A stretch of 64,000 nucleotides of DNA from Nemopilema nomurai (GCA_003864495.1 ML133450.1:1196640-1260639), one strand, 5' to 3'. Positions 1-13,359 are shown, counted from the stretch's first letter. Notes: generated by a model from the sequence alone, not told the origin. Program-made: numbers and translations.

Positions 1-37
1 GATTTGGCCTAGAATAGATTGTTGTTCTTTTGTGCAG

Positions 38-171
38 AGATTGCAAGAAAGGTTAAACCTGACATGTATAAAATCCTTTGGCGGAGAAATGATTTTCTGT
101 CTATTTTCTCCACATTCATTTTTGAAGAGAAGGACAAAATGGTCTTCTACTTTTGTGACTACTATGATTAA
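38..171 (+). CDS. 3'-terminal exon of an unrecognised gene entering from the left
   Basis: A strong pyrimidine-rich acceptor (ttgttcttttgtgcag) ends at base 37. The following phase-1 frame is open for 44 codons to a TAA at 169-171. The peptide is rich in aromatic and charged residues (for example MYKILWRRNDFLSIF, then FYFCDYYD at the C-terminus), unlike random AT-rich DNA. A perfect AATAAA lies at 342-347, a sensible distance after the stop. I do not recognise the family. The rest of the gene lies outside the window, so the function cannot be judged. Confidence 0.5.
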
Positions 172-341
172 TGTCATGCACGTAGAGGACCGGAATGAGT
201 GCATATCATGACAATATAAGCAATAATGACCAACAAGAAGCTGACATAAAAACATCAGATCGTTTAAGTGTTTCTACTAGAACACTAAATCCTTTCGCCG
301 TACTTCTTACCAAAACTCTTACTTCTCCTTTATCCTTTACT

Positions 342-347
342 AATAAA
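342..347 (+). terminator. AATAAA polyadenylation signal
   Basis: A perfect AATAAA lies 171 bases after the stop codon of the terminal exon at 38-171. It probably ends that transcript. Confidence 0.4.
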
Positions 348-399
348 GTATTTCAGCCAACCACATCTTTAGAAAATCAGGAAATTGATAGTTAGGCTA

Positions 400-1693
400 T
401 AGGTCAACTTCTTACGTAGGTTTTGCACAAGTCCTATTTCTAGAATAAGACTGAACTTCCCTTACTTCCTATAACGACTATGAGTTTCAACCATCCAAGA
501 GAAAAATCTGATTAACAACTAGGCGGAATATCGAGTAGATGCATGCTTGAAGATTGAATGGGCTTCTAGTGGCTGTACCGCACCAAGCATTCCCGGTGTA
601 TTTGCGGAATTCCGGACCACCTTGTTAGCAACTTTAGCAGCTTTCCCCGCAGTGGTATGTATACTGGTCAGAAATAGACGGTTTGACTGCATTGGTCTTT
701 TCTGTCGCCGGCTTCATTAGTCATGACATGCTTTCAATTAGCATCCAGAGCCTGTCTTAGCACCGTTGTCTCAATGGTTTATTTCTGGCAGGAAGAATTG
801 ACCATTCATTTTTATTATGCATCCCATTGAGGCTTTCGCGCCATCGCTGCCGAGTCACTTAAAAGGATATGAACTGATTAGCGGTCGGTAGCTTCTAATA
901 TGCAATTCAAACTCTGAACAAGTCAAGTATTTGTTGAGAATAATCCTTCACCATTTCGTTTGTACTTGTGGAAGTTGTCATTTTCCAGTTTCAAGCTGCT
1001 TATAAATTTAACTTTCTGTCAACACTCTTTTTGAAGATACAACTTTGACTTGAAATTAGATTACTTGAAAAAAGGTGAAAATGATAGATTGTATGGAGGG
1101 AATTACTTAAAGCAGGAGCTCTCTCAAAAGGTAAACTAATCGAGGAGAGAGCCCCCCTTTTCCTGGTATGATTTCAAATGAACTTGGTTGAGTTTGAGCG
1201 ATTACAAGAAATATACGTTGTTACTTTTCAATTACAAATTGGAGTTCTGCAGTGCACCTTTTAAGATAAGGGGCATAAATACCCTCCTCATAAAAAGGTA
1301 GACTCTCAAAAATAGCTTGGAACTACTGACAGACCTTGTTCAATAAGTAAGTTTTTAGTTGGACCGCCTGAAGCATCCGGATCATGTTAAGCAGGATTAC
1401 CACTTCAAGGACCTGCATTGGCAGTCGAGCCTATTCCAAGGAAACGGCTCATAAAAGCATCCGGGAAATGTCGTTTTTTAGCGGCAGCATCGAGGGAAAT
1501 GGTTTAAATACGGAATCCCATTAAAAAAAACCTGGACCTACGAGTCACGAAGATCAATCTATGGTTTCTGTACTAGACTGACCTAAAAGACAAGACTCTC
1601 TTGATCAGAAGTGTAGGATATCCTTCTTTAGAAATATGGCTTTTTGGTAGTCATTAAGGTGGTTAACAGCAGCAAGTGATGACACATGGCGAA
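400..1693. other. gene-less stretch
   Basis: I see no convincing exon, RNA gene or repeat here. The only open frames are short and lack splice or start context. Confidence 0.5.
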
Positions 1694-1874
1694 CATTCCA
1701 TCTCATTCCATCTCATTCCATCTCATTCCATCTCATTCCATCTCATTCCATCTCATTCCATCTCATTCCATCTCATTCCATCTCATTCCATCTCATTCCA
1801 TCTCATTCCATCTCATTCCATCTCATTCCATCTCATTCCATCTCATTCCATCTCATTCCATCTCATTCCATCTC
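1694..1874. repeat. 10-bp minisatellite, about 18 copies
   Basis: The unit CATTCCATCT is repeated head to tail about 18 times with almost no divergence, ending in a degenerate copy. Because 10 is not a multiple of 3, the peptide period is ten residues, and the array creates apparent ORFs in several frames that should not be read as genes. The near-perfect identity suggests recent expansion and probable length polymorphism. Confidence 0.97.
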
Positions 1875-3307
1875 GTTGCTCCAGCCGAGAGCTTGTTACC
1901 TGGGCTTTGCTGTGCTTAAAATGAACATGCCGGATCTAAGCTGCGTGTTATACGTAGCTAGGATAGAGTATAGACCGTCTCTTGGTCTGTCTATTTGACC
2001 CAGGGTCACCCAAAACAGTTTTCGTTCACTGCTTAGAGATAAAGCAATTCTTTACATTAGAGCGGAAAGATCTCTATGTTAGATTTTGCTTTAAATTGAA
2101 TTGGTCTTATAATGGTTATTTAAACAGTCTTTTACACAGAAAAGGCTGCTGTCACCGGTTTCGCATACTTTTGTGCAGTAAATAATTGTATTCTTGATGC
2201 GTGTACGTTTGGAAATGACTAACTTTAGTTTCGAAAGTTTGAGATCATGTCAGTTCGAAAATGACGAAGTGCAATACTGCGTTAGAGCTAGCAAATTCAA
2301 TCAGACATCTTAATATTCTGATCAGGTTGTAGCTAAAATTTGTTAGAACAATATTCAAGAAGGTCAAAGAGAGCAAGACCTAAAGTAGTAATTGATTGAA
2401 CTCTTTTCGTTGAAATTGAGGAGATCTGTACAAAGAATTCGCAGAGTTGTAAAGAACGAAACTGAAAGAAGGAGGTCAGCGATATTGGGACCTCTTTCTG
2501 TAGCCGACCCTTCAATACATAGTACTCTTTTGCTCCTCTTCTCCTTGTAGCTATTATAACTAACACTGTCTACAAATTAGCAGCTGCCAGTCATTAGCCT
2601 TTCCTGTCAAAACCATCACGTGGGTGCTGTAGAATCTCAATGCTTTTTGGTGCACTTGAGCAGATTAAGTGTGTCATTCATGATCAGTGACATGTCACGC
2701 ATATTCTACGCTGTACATGGATTGTCAATCTACGGCAAAAAGCTCAGGCAGCGAATTCTCCTCGCAGAAGAGATGCTTGTTTCAATGTAAAATGATCATC
2801 TTCAGTTATGTTGTATGGATGACAGACAGAATTCATACTATAAGCTTCATTTTGAGTTGATCGACTTTCAACCACGTAGAAGGGATAAAGCTGTGAAATA
2901 ATCTAAATAGCGCATATGGATGCGGTGTCTAAGTTCTAAGCCTATGATTACCTAGACCTAATTTGAAATTCTACCCGCAAAATTCCAATCAGTTCGTCCC
3001 CAAATTTGTTTCAAGTCAAAAGATTTGAAACTGAATATAGAAAAGATCAGGAGCCGAATTAATCCTTAAGCCCTGGAGACTTTCCGTCAGTAAGTTATGT
3101 AATAATTTGTGTTTCTACAAAACAATGGTTTACGTTAAGCTGTGTACTACCACGTGAGCGAACTGTTTCCTACCAAGGGTAACAGAATCAATGAGTGCCT
3201 TTTCAATTGGCATCAGCACCCTGGCCTTTCTCGAGAGCATTCATTTTCTCTGTGCTACTTCTTGACCTAGGGTGTAGCAGTTAACTGTTTGGTCTTCTCA
3301 TTTCAAT
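1875..3307. other. gene-less stretch
   Basis: No exon with good splice or start context, and no recognisable repeat, was found here. Confidence 0.45.
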
Positions 3308-3435
3308 AAGGCATGCTAATTCCTTCTGTATAATCTAAAGCTAATATTTTTCAGAGTTAAGGCATGCTAATTCCTTCTGTATAATCTAAAGCTAACATTT
3401 TTCAGAGTTAAGGCATGCTAAATCCTTCTGTATAA
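3308..3435. repeat. 51-bp tandem repeat, 2.5 copies
   Basis: Copies begin at 3308, 3359 and 3410, each opening with AAGGCATGCTAATTCC. The first two differ by about one base (CTAATATT versus CTAACATT). The third breaks off after roughly 26 bases and carries two substitutions. No coding potential. Confidence 0.93.
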
Positions 3436-3750
3436 GCTATCATGTTTGTATAAATATTAATACTGTGCATGAAGCAGTACCCTGGGTATCAGACTCACCT
3501 AGTACTTAAGGTTATGAAACAGTAGCGTTGTGGATCTTTCAAATAGAGTATTTTTTGCATCGCTCTGCAACTTCTATTATTGCGACCTGTGAATCAATAA
3601 TAGATGTTGAATAATCGTCTTAAGACAATATTCTTTTAAACTTGTTACATGCATGCCATCTTTTTACAGCTACCCAATTAGATTTGACATATGAGGTATA
3701 TGAGCAAAACCACAATACAGTTAGTTAATGATCCAAATTTTTTATTGCAG

Positions 3751-3825
3751 ACTACGTGGAACTGTTAAGGGAGTTGCCTGAGTTTCTAGATGATACATTG
3801 GAACAAGTGATAAAAACTTCCTTCG
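3751..3825 (+). CDS. orphan internal exon, phase 1 to phase 1
   Basis: A very good acceptor (aattttttattgcag) and donor (TTCG|GTGAGTCG) bracket 75 bases that are open in the phase-1 frame and encode an acidic, leucine-rich, probably helical segment (YVELLRELPEFLDD, then LEQVIKTSF). The other two phases are less protein-like. I found no partner exon nearby, so the parent gene is unknown. Its introns must be long, or its neighbours are exons I failed to see. Confidence 0.45.
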
Positions 3826-3829
3826 GTGA

Positions 3830-6800
3830 GTCGTCTTTCAATAATTGCCTTTAATCCATTGCCTTTAATTCATGGAAACTTTTGTTTGTTCTTGGTTCAT
3901 TATAGCATGGACATCTGCCACAAATGCGTTGCTCTAAGCAACTTTGTGAAGCGTTGAAAATAGAACCGCGAATTGTTATACTGCACCCCGAATGAAGTAT
4001 GCGAAGGATGTGGGAAGCATCCTTAAATGGAATGTCTTCATGCAACATGTCTTCAAGGGCAATTATACTGAGATTCAAAGCACAGAAAGGGCTGCTACAA
4101 ACAGCCTTGTTTTTTTTAAAGAGGGTGATGAAAATCATAATGCCAAGAACGTATAATACGCCAAAAAAACTTGGTTGTGGCCTTGGTCGTGCATTAAATT
4201 TTCCAATTTTTTTGCACCTTCGTGGCATTTCAAAGAAACGCATTAGTTACACAGTTGGCAGAATAGGGGTTTCTTCGTAAGATGCGAAATGGCACATTAT
4301 CAGCATCTATATGGAAAGGCAAATCAGCATTGACTTAGCCCAATTTTGACGACTTAAGTCCAGCTGTAGGAGATTCAGAAGCTTTTTTCCCTGTGGATGG
4401 TCAATTGGCACAAACGACGTGCTCTTTCGATATCTCTGGGTCACGTTTTTGTTCAAAGTGGTTTTCTGGCTTTGTTCATTTGTCCACAGTAATTTTTGTG
4501 CTGATTAAATAGGAGTGGAAGTTTTGGTTGGCAGCTGTAATAAAACCGACAATATTTTCGAGAAGTCTGTACCTTAACCGAAAGTGTTATGATTTGCACC
4601 TTTTGTATCGTCGTTATAAGAAGTGCTGAACCTAGGAGTCATTTGAAAAATTATTTTCCAATGTTTTCCTTATGGTTCAGCTGAGTAAGGTAAAGGTCGA
4701 AGGGGCCTACGGACATGACAGAGTCTAATAAAATGTACTGCAATTTACATTCGGTTTGTTCTTGAGCGCTCGAGAAGTTTTCCTTCTGATTTTTATCATG
4801 AATAAAACATTGTTCATGATGTGTGTGGTACAATGAGATGAGAAGAGCCAAAGAAGTTATTTTAATTTGAAGCTTGTCAGAAGGAGGTCACCTTTTCAAA
4901 AAATTGATGAGATTGTGGACTTAGTTTTTTAAAATCCAATTTGAGCATCATCTGCAAAAGCAATGCTTGTTAAAATGGCAACTACTGCTTGTCTCCGAAT
5001 TGATTGTCGGTTTTGATGGAATTGATGGAATTGTATGGCTGTTTGGTGACTTGTAAAATTGCCAAACTGATCCCTCTCCGATTACCCTAGTGCCCTCTTC
5101 TGGAATTTTCCTGAAGTGAAGTGGAAGTTTTGGAGGCTGTTGTTTTGATTTTGGATCAACTGCCACAGCTAGGCATATGGATCGGTCAAAATACTTTAAC
5201 GGTTAGTCGTCGATGATGGCAAATTAATCACTGTTGATAACGCTACGTAAGAGGAATGCGCAAAATGGGTGGCGCTATTGAAAGTCAATTATCAGCTGAG
5301 ATGCCTAAAAGAGTTTGGGCGCTTGCGAAACGGCGAAAAGTAACAGAACAACAACTTAAGGTCGATAAGTGAAAATGAATATGCTTTGATCTTCAGCATT
5401 TCTATCAAAGGTTTCTTAATCCCCGCTAATTAGCTAATCCCCGCTTATTATCGCTATTGCCGTTTGAAAATTCAAGTTGTCACTAGATCATTTGTCAAGT
5501 TACTGTTCAATAATGACAGCACAATTTTGGAGCTGAAATAAAGCCCTGACAATAAATTCAGCAATTGGCCTTTTTAAAGAAAATTAATGCACTAAACTCA
5601 ATGAGATTTTATTCTTAATTGCTTTATCATTATCATCCCTATTATTATTACTAGTATTAATTGTTTTTACGTTTGTTTTGGATCCGAATTACGTTTCATG
5701 TCCAATTGGGCTCTTACTGTTACTAGCCTTCGTTGTTGTATTTTGCTTTAAATAATGGCCCGAAAATGCCAAAGCCTATTTATTTATTCTTATTTCTTGG
5801 GTCAATTTTTAAATGGGGTAACAGGCTTTTTGTTCAAACAGCTCTTCATCTCTCCTTACAAGAACTCCGACTTCTGCTTTAAGCCGGTTCCAAGATTTTT
5901 CTCTTTCACTTCGATTAATATCTCGTGTTAATTAGCAATACTTACTTCGATGCACGTATTCGAACTCACCACATGCTGTTTTGCCAAAAGTATTTATTTG
6001 TCTTAGTTTTATTATGGTCATCAGGTTTCGTTTTGTTCTATTAACTCCGAAGATGAGTACGAAAGAGAATACATAAATTTAGCGTCCTTAAGGTATTTTT
6101 CCTTCCTATTCTTCTGGGAGTATGCAAACGTCACTACATAGAGCTCTTCTAGCATTTTGTTAATAATTTATTATCCGAAACTGGCCATTTGTTAAATCAC
6201 CTTTTGGTCGTTTACCGACGTCTCCATACCCTGAGAACGAAAAAGTACTTTAAGCTTCAAAGAGCTATATTTGAATTTTTGAAATGCGGGACATTTCCAC
6301 ATGGAGCAACATTTGTTAATTCGTGAACCAAAGGGTGATTGTAAATATCAAAGCATGAGTATCCAGCTTGTTTCCGCGAATTACTTTAATGACGGACACT
6401 GACCTTCTAGTTGGAACTTAGGCAAAGAGATGGAGCAAGTGTTAGCTCTCTTCGGTTGAATAAAAACCCTTTGAACAATGTTACTACCCATACTGTTTAC
6501 AACGGCAAATAGATACATGCGGAGATTCCTCGCATCATTCGTCACGTTTTAACAAGATCATCGACATAAAAGTAGGAAAGCAATTTTGCGGTTGGGGATT
6601 ACTGTTAATCAATTCACGGCAACAATAATCCAGAACTTTCGAAGCTAGTCTCTCGAAAGGTGCTTAATTTGAATTTCGAACGCAGAAAGTTTCTTGATTT
6701 AAATCAGCGAGAGAATGTTCTTTACTCGTGTATTTTGGAGTTGAATATATGTCAATTTGCTTACATGGAATTGCGAATTTAGACTGCAGAAAAAGCTTAT

Positions 6801-8910
6801 TGGTCAGGTAAATGGGAGCAATGAACGGAAACTACTTTCCGAAACGAAATAAGAAAGAAGTTGATAAGCAGGATACCTTTAAAGCGCCTTCTTCTACTGA
6901 TAAAGGTCGGGGCATCGCGAAATATTTCTTACTGACGGAAGTAACACCACAGCGGTGGAAAGAAATTTTAGGCTCTCACTTGCACGAAAGTTCTCGTACT
7001 AGTCATTGAGACAGATTAGAATGCGCATTTATTTAGACAAGTCCATTAACACTGATAACGAAGGACCTGTGTGTTTTCTCAAAATCAGAGGGTGCGGTTA
7101 TATCCAATTTATTAATTATGTTGTGAAAGGAAAATGCTGCAAAATATAATTGATGGATCTCTGAATTGGTCGTCTGTTGTGTTCATGACAAATCCTTCCG
7201 GATTCACCAAAGCTGAATGAAAAGACGTTACGGCCGCTTCTAGACAAATACGGCGAACAAGATTAAGCTTTTGGTTAGAGCAAAACAGTGTGACCCCAGC
7301 TAGAATCGGGGAGGGTCGCTGTTAGCACGGAATGGAATGCGGTTTAAAAAGAAGTTCGGTGACTCGCTCCTTGGCAAGTGTCCCAGATCTGATGCTAACT
7401 GGTGAGAAGATCTTTGCGAGATGCATTTAGACCTTGATCAGGCTTGAAAAGAGGCTGGGACCCATTTTTAAGAGGCTGGGACCCATTGTTGACAATAGTA
7501 GAGGTTTTAGAGGGTCCAGAGAGGCCATGGTCCCAGGCTTTTGATAACCAAGAATGGGCCCTGCATCCGAAAGAAATTGAAAAGAAATCACTAGGAATCA
7601 CAGTTTTTATGCAAAACGAATTGTTTTCAAAACAGAAATCTGCGAAAAAAGCCGGCAAGGGTGCAATTGGCATTATCGGGACAATACAAGGCAAAACGAT
7701 TTTAACGTAAAAGAACTTGAAGAATAATCTTGGCTAACAAAATTTTCAAACAAAGGCCCCGCAGATAATTCCGGCCCCGGGCCCCGAAGTCCCAAAAACC
7801 GACACTGGTTGACAATAGGGCCATTTGCTTCCATTGCAACAATTTCTGGCAATCCAGTGTGTTTAAGCAAACGAACCCAGATCGCTTTTGCCGACTGTCA
7901 TAGCCTGCGCTCGGTATCTTGCAGGCAGAGCTGTATAGGCGGGCTCTGGGCGTACCGAACAGGGATAGTATTTGGCCTTGTACTGCTAGTAGTATGAGAC
8001 TGGTACCCAGGAATGCCTGTATGTGCCTCTAATTTTTTAATTTACCTGGAGGCTACTGAACAGAATGGCCACAATCAGCCTAAAACATGGTGTCGAATGC
8101 ATATACCAGCATAGCACGGTATTGAACAATAAGGCTTTAAATTGTCTGAGGAACTTTCAGGTTAATATGAAGGATTGTAATAGAGCTGTGATGCAGAAAT
8201 AGGTGATCTAGGAGGCGCCATAGACCAGACTTAGGCCTTGAGCAATGATGGGCCCAAGGAAAATCCAACAAGCGTTATTTTAGTTTCGTATCCGGCTTTG
8301 TTGATTCTGAGAGTAAGGTCTTAGCGTGATGACTATAACGTGAAGCTTTCTAAATACGTAGCCAAATTTGATAATAAAGCTTTGAATTCCTGTATCTTAT
8401 CACCAATGTCCTTGTGCCTTTCCCAGGCCCCAATGACCTTCTTCGCTAGTCCATAACGGAATTGATGACAGAATGATTTGCATATACAGTAAAAGCAGGA
8501 ACGGAATCTGGCTTTTATTTCGATCATGGCCAGAATTAACTGGCCAGTGTCAAGCTGAAAGTTTTCGAGTTTACTTTGGATTGCTCTTAAAAGGAAAAAA
8601 TTCCGCCTGATCCCAGACTAACAATCAAGATAACTTTTTACGAACTGTAAAGCAATAAAGACGAAAACTTCAAGATCCATAGATCATTGACCACATCGTA
8701 AAACATTTTAGCTGAAAACGGATTTTCTGGTCTACTAACGAATGGGTTGAGTCTGATATGCAAATCCAAGCTATCGTAATGAACGTTAGCAAAAACTTTC
8801 TTTGTTACCATTTTAACCAAGATTCGAGTAAGAGACAGAACTGGATAGCCTTTGGATAACCCATTGAACTTTGAACTTATTGATTGAAGCTATGTTATGT
8901 CGTGGAAAAG
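3830..8910. other. gene-less stretch
   Basis: No convincing exons were found. A short direct duplication of AGAGGCTGGGACCCATT lies near 7452-7487. Open frames in this stretch are under 100 codons, overlap on both strands and lack splice signals. Confidence 0.4.
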
Positions 8911-8916
8911 GCTAGG

Positions 8917-9750
8917 TCAGTGTGATTCTTTGGTGATTAGATTGTATTCAAATTGCACACGTGTCTCTAAATCACCTCCGGGCCATTGAATTTTTGGGTG
9001 CATCCAATGTTCCGGACATGCGAGTACACCAGTCACGATGTTAAACTCTGATTTAGACGACTTTGCTTTGAACATTGGCACTGCTTCATCCAACATTCGG
9101 ATTTTATGAATGGTTAGTTGACGATTGGCGTAATTGGGACTCCCCTTTCTGGTACACGGTGGAATCCTCTTCTCTGAGTTGGTCCTCCACTTTCCGACAG
9201 CTCGATGAATAGTTCTACGCCTCCATTCTGGTACTTTTGGCGCTCTTTGAGGTGTACCATGCAATGTGGTGTCCAACCAATCTTTGATTCTTGATCGTCA
9301 ATTTATTTTTGTTGATTAGATGTTTTACATCTTGGACTAGATGCCTCACTCGAGAAGAAGTTTGCATCCACTAGCACGGCACTTATAACCAAAAAGACCA
9401 TATCCGTTTCATTACAGCATGAGAAGACCACGATGTACCCCATCTTCAAAGATTGGTTTAAAGCCTGATCTCTTTGAAATTCAGATTCAGAAGTCCCTCC
9501 TCCCCTGTCTCATTCAATCTTCACAGCATTTCATAGGGGTCTTTTCCATTCGCTGTGATGTCCGCTTTGTCAATAGCAAAGAGTAAGCTGCTGACCATTT
9601 AAAAGCCCAGAGATCTTCTATGTCAGCCCCTCGACCACCTGTTCTGTATAGACAGTCAATAAATATGGTCACAGGATACATCCTTGCGTAACACCTTCTC
9701 AATAGCAAAAATGGAATAACAACTATGTTGAATTGACTTTATTTAGAATA
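8917..9750 (-). mobile_element. decayed LINE-type reverse transcriptase fragment
   Basis: Read on the minus strand near 9680-9710, one frame gives EGVTQGCIL immediately followed by a stop. This matches the G-x-x-Q-G-C motif of reverse transcriptase fingers/palm in non-LTR retrotransposons. Several frames downstream are interrupted by stops. The longest surviving frame (119 codons, ending at 8917) is basic and coding-like but lacks splice context. I infer an old retroelement copy. An unrecognised retrocopied host exon is the main alternative. Confidence 0.4.
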
Positions 9751-9759
9751 TATGTATTA

Positions 9760-12020
9760 GGAGCTATTTACGCTTCTATGGCCCAATATTGGTAGTAGGT
9801 TTGTGATTCTGGTATCCGATGGAATGGAGATTCTTTTCGGCATGACAAAGGGGGCATCCTTTTGGCATGTCTGTCACCGGGATTTCTGAGGGAAATGTTG
9901 TTATGACAAGAAAGGACAACAATAATACCAGTAAAGCCGCTTCACTTGAGCCATATATTCCAAGGCCTCATAGGTGCTTAACAACATAACGATTGGACAT
10001 AAAATTAGAGTCCAGAATATAGCTAATTGACATAGGATTAAAAAATAAGTTTTTTGAAACTGCTAACCTATTAAATTAAGAATTCTATCATGAAACTAAA
10101 TTATTCAATACTTTAAAAACGTTAATTCTTCCTTTATTTTCTAAAATCCGATGTCTAACAGTAATGCGACCTAAGTAGGTATTTTTCAGAGATTGATTGA
10201 AACTTCACAGTGAATCTATTGTTCTAATTGAATTGAGGTTTGTTTTCCTCAAAGTTGGCGGATTCCATTTCTTTCATTATATTGCCAAAATTGATTCAGG
10301 TAATGAGATGGACGCATTTGCTTGTTAGCTAATGGTCAAAACATTGAAAACATTACCTGATTTTGATGAGTTTGACGCCGTCAACCCCATGACCAATGCG
10401 CCAATCCCATTTCAAATCCAGTGATGGATTATAACCACATCTCTTTCTTCATCTTGAGGCATCGCTCTGCCTAACACCGTACATCAACGCAGTAACGAGT
10501 GGGGACAAGAACCAAATGGCTCTAATCTCTCAGCAGTTGGTAAATTGCAATGGTTGGGCTCGCAAATCCATTTCGAACCGTCTTGATGACACTCTCAAGT
10601 ATCTTCTTCTCTCAGTTCCACCTACTTTTGATGACTGATCAAGCGGACATCAGTCACACTGTCATGAATTGACTGCTTCGTAAACACCAGCTGCAAATTG
10701 AAATTATGGTGTCAAATGTCGGTGCAAACCACTTATGGCTAGGTCCCAGCTTAAACATTTTTCATCAAAGCCCTTTATCTTCAACGTACTCTTTTCAGAA
10801 TACACAACCCTATACAGTCAAACAATCTATACTGAAATTGTGACTGGCAATAGCGATTGAACAGCAAACATTTGTCAAGAGAGATCTGCAAATGAATGAT
10901 AAATTGAAAATGATGCTGTCAAAGTGTATGCGAAATTCTCGAAGAATCTAGAAAGCAGACTGGCAATAAATTGATTGATCGATTGGTTGATTAACTGATT
11001 CAATGATCGAATGATAGATCGATAAGCTGATTGGTAGGGCACTCACTAAACTCCCGGATAGAAAACGACAGACTCGGTTTCACCCCCAGAATAGTTTGGG
11101 ACTACTCGATTGTATGACAAAATGAATCGCTTTATAAGAAGCTAAGGATTCGTCTATTCAGAATATGTGCAACCTTCAGTTGGTAGGGAAAAATTAAACT
11201 AGATTGCAGTTTTGACCTCATTGTTTAACGAACTGGAATGCGATAGCTTACTGATTTGTTCGAACAACACATCTGCGATTTGTCAAGGGTTAGGCAACAT
11301 TGGGATATCTGAATTCCGTCATTGTTCTTAAATTGGATCGACTTAGCACTCTTCAATTTTCTTAGAAAATAAATGAGGATTTCATAGGATTCCTGAGATT
11401 CTTTTGGCTGTAGACAGGACACCAAAACACAACTTATTGCTTCATTGAGTTTTCTAGATCAAAGACTAACCTTTATCTTCTTAGAGGTTGAATGAAAAGT
11501 GGCCTCTAGTCTTCTCGAGTAAATTGTATTTCAAAGCATCTTTTGTGCTTGATTTATAGACTTCGGAATAGGCCTTATCGCGATTAATAGCCCCAATAAT
11601 GCCCGCCTTATAGGGCCCGTTGCTTGTGCCTCTATTTGTTTAGTTAAGAGAGAACATTGAACTAAGAGGGCGCTTATTAAATCGTACAATGATTAACGTA
11701 CAATATACAACGGCGTTGTAGATAACCTTGCACCAACAGCCTCGAGTTGTTTTCACTTTGGCTATCATAACATCTCTTGAAAAAAAAACGATTAAAATTT
11801 CTTCATCTAGCATATCTACACAGTCATCTAAGTTTTCATTGCAAAAGAAGATTTACGGTGGTAATGTTAGGGTTATGATAATGGTTACAGTGATAATGTT
11901 TTGAAGGAGCTATATATCCCAGCATTCTGCATCAAATCTTAAAAATACCCGTATCATAAGCGTTTCTCAATGTTCTATCATTACTGTTAATTTCACTAAA
12001 AAATTAGCTAGTTTGATGAC
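9760..12020. other. gene-less stretch
   Basis: AT-rich DNA with scattered short ORFs. A cluster of GATTGATTGATCGATTG-type sequence lies at about 10971-11035. No exon is supported. Confidence 0.4.
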
Positions 12021-12026
12021 TGATTC

Positions 12027-12063
12027 GTTGTCATGGCAACTTTGGTTTAGGTTGCTAGGCAAC
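12027..12063. promoter_or_regulatory. two RFX X-box-like motifs, 10 bp apart
   Basis: GTTGTCATGGCAAC at 12027-12040 fits the RFX X-box consensus (GTNRCCATGGNAAC) with one deviation. GTTGCTAGGCAAC at 12051-12063 is a second imperfect X-box palindrome. In animals, RFX factors bind such sites near promoters of ciliary genes. No gene start is recognised within several kilobases, so the target is unknown. Confidence 0.4.
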
Positions 12064-13105
12064 ACTAATTTGGCTAATTGGAACACTGGTGACCATGGGC
12101 ACGGATTCCATCAGCACCCGGCCTTTTTCAGCTTCCAGCAATGAGTAATTGATCCAACTAGTTGTAGTTCACTTGTTGAAAAGAATTCATAAAATTTTGA
12201 GCATGCCTTGGTATGTATGCTCTCTATTCGTTGGTGCTGTTCGTTCGAACTTAGATCCTCACCGTGAAGGGTATCGTTCTTTTGCTGTGCCAAAATTGAA
12301 GGGTATGTTTCTGATCCCAAAGAGTGTTAATTGTTGCTTTTCCCGATTCTTGCTGCTCTATCGTTAGCCTTAATGGTGGCTCCTTCGGTTGGCTCCAGTT
12401 TCCGGCTTCTATGCGGCTGCTCAGTTGCTTTTTGTTTGGAGTAACGTAGACGTTTTTAGAAAGATGGGCACTTTCTCTCTGTTCTTGTACAAAACCTTGG
12501 CAACTCTAATGAGATTCAGGGAGTCAATGTTTGAAAAGAATAACTAAGTTGTTTACCATTGTATTAACATTGTAAATACAGTTATCCAGCGCAGTGGCTG
12601 GGAAATCCTTCTGGCATCAAAATCTGCTGCTAGATGGCCTGAAGCCATTGCCGGTTTACTTAATGCCTCAAAATGGTACAGAGAATTCGGAAGAGATTTA
12701 CCGACACTAAGGAAAAGAAGAATGGTGTGCTTCTCAAGGTGCTTCTCCTTCTCCGAATGCATGCTATCCGGTGCAAGCAATACCTTTAAGCCATATCGTG
12801 TATAATTGCTAACATTGCAATGGTGAATCCAAATAACAGAATGATTTGGTAACGGGACGGGTTTCATGTAGAACCTGGAAGCTGTGATGGGTTCTGGCAA
12901 TATCAAAGGAATTTAAAAAAGCAAAATTGTGCTACATTATATTTTCCATACAAGCAGGGAATGATTTACCATGATGTGAATGCCATTAGACGTACCAGTT
13001 CCTGACCAGTGAAATTCAGGTTGCATCAGTCATCAGTGCACCTTACGTTCCCATTTATGTTGGTAAATTATGATTTTTTCAATGCCAATGGCTATAATCA
13101 ACTTT

Positions 13106-13352
13106 GCTACAATCCTGGCCAAAAGATAGTGGACTGGCCGGCAAATTGCTGCCTTTTTTAAAAGATACACTCCCCACCCCCCACAAGCGATGTTGAGATG
13201 CTTATTTCTACTCATTTCGGTAACTGATACTTTGGTATTTTCCAAAAAACCAACATTGCTGCAGGGGTGGGGGGTTTCTATACCATTTTGGGGATAATAT
13301 TGCAATCAGGTTTTTTTCTCCAGTCCACTAACGTTTTGGCCAGGATTGTAGC
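13106..13352. mobile_element. small foldback/MITE-like element, about 247 bp
   Basis: The left arm at 13106-13137 (GCTACAATCCTGGCCAAAA and onward) is repeated in inverse orientation at 13320-13352 with two or three differences. The interior is non-coding and includes G- and C-rich runs (CTCCCCACCCCCCAC and GGGGTGGGGGG). This is typical of a non-autonomous DNA transposon that folds into a hairpin. No clear target duplication was seen beyond a few T bases. Confidence 0.6.
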
Positions 13353-13359
13353 TTTTTGC

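Noticed and set aside
1676..1924. Open frames of about 80 codons encoding SISFHLIPSH repeats
   Set aside because: They are created entirely by the 10-bp minisatellite and appear in more than one frame.
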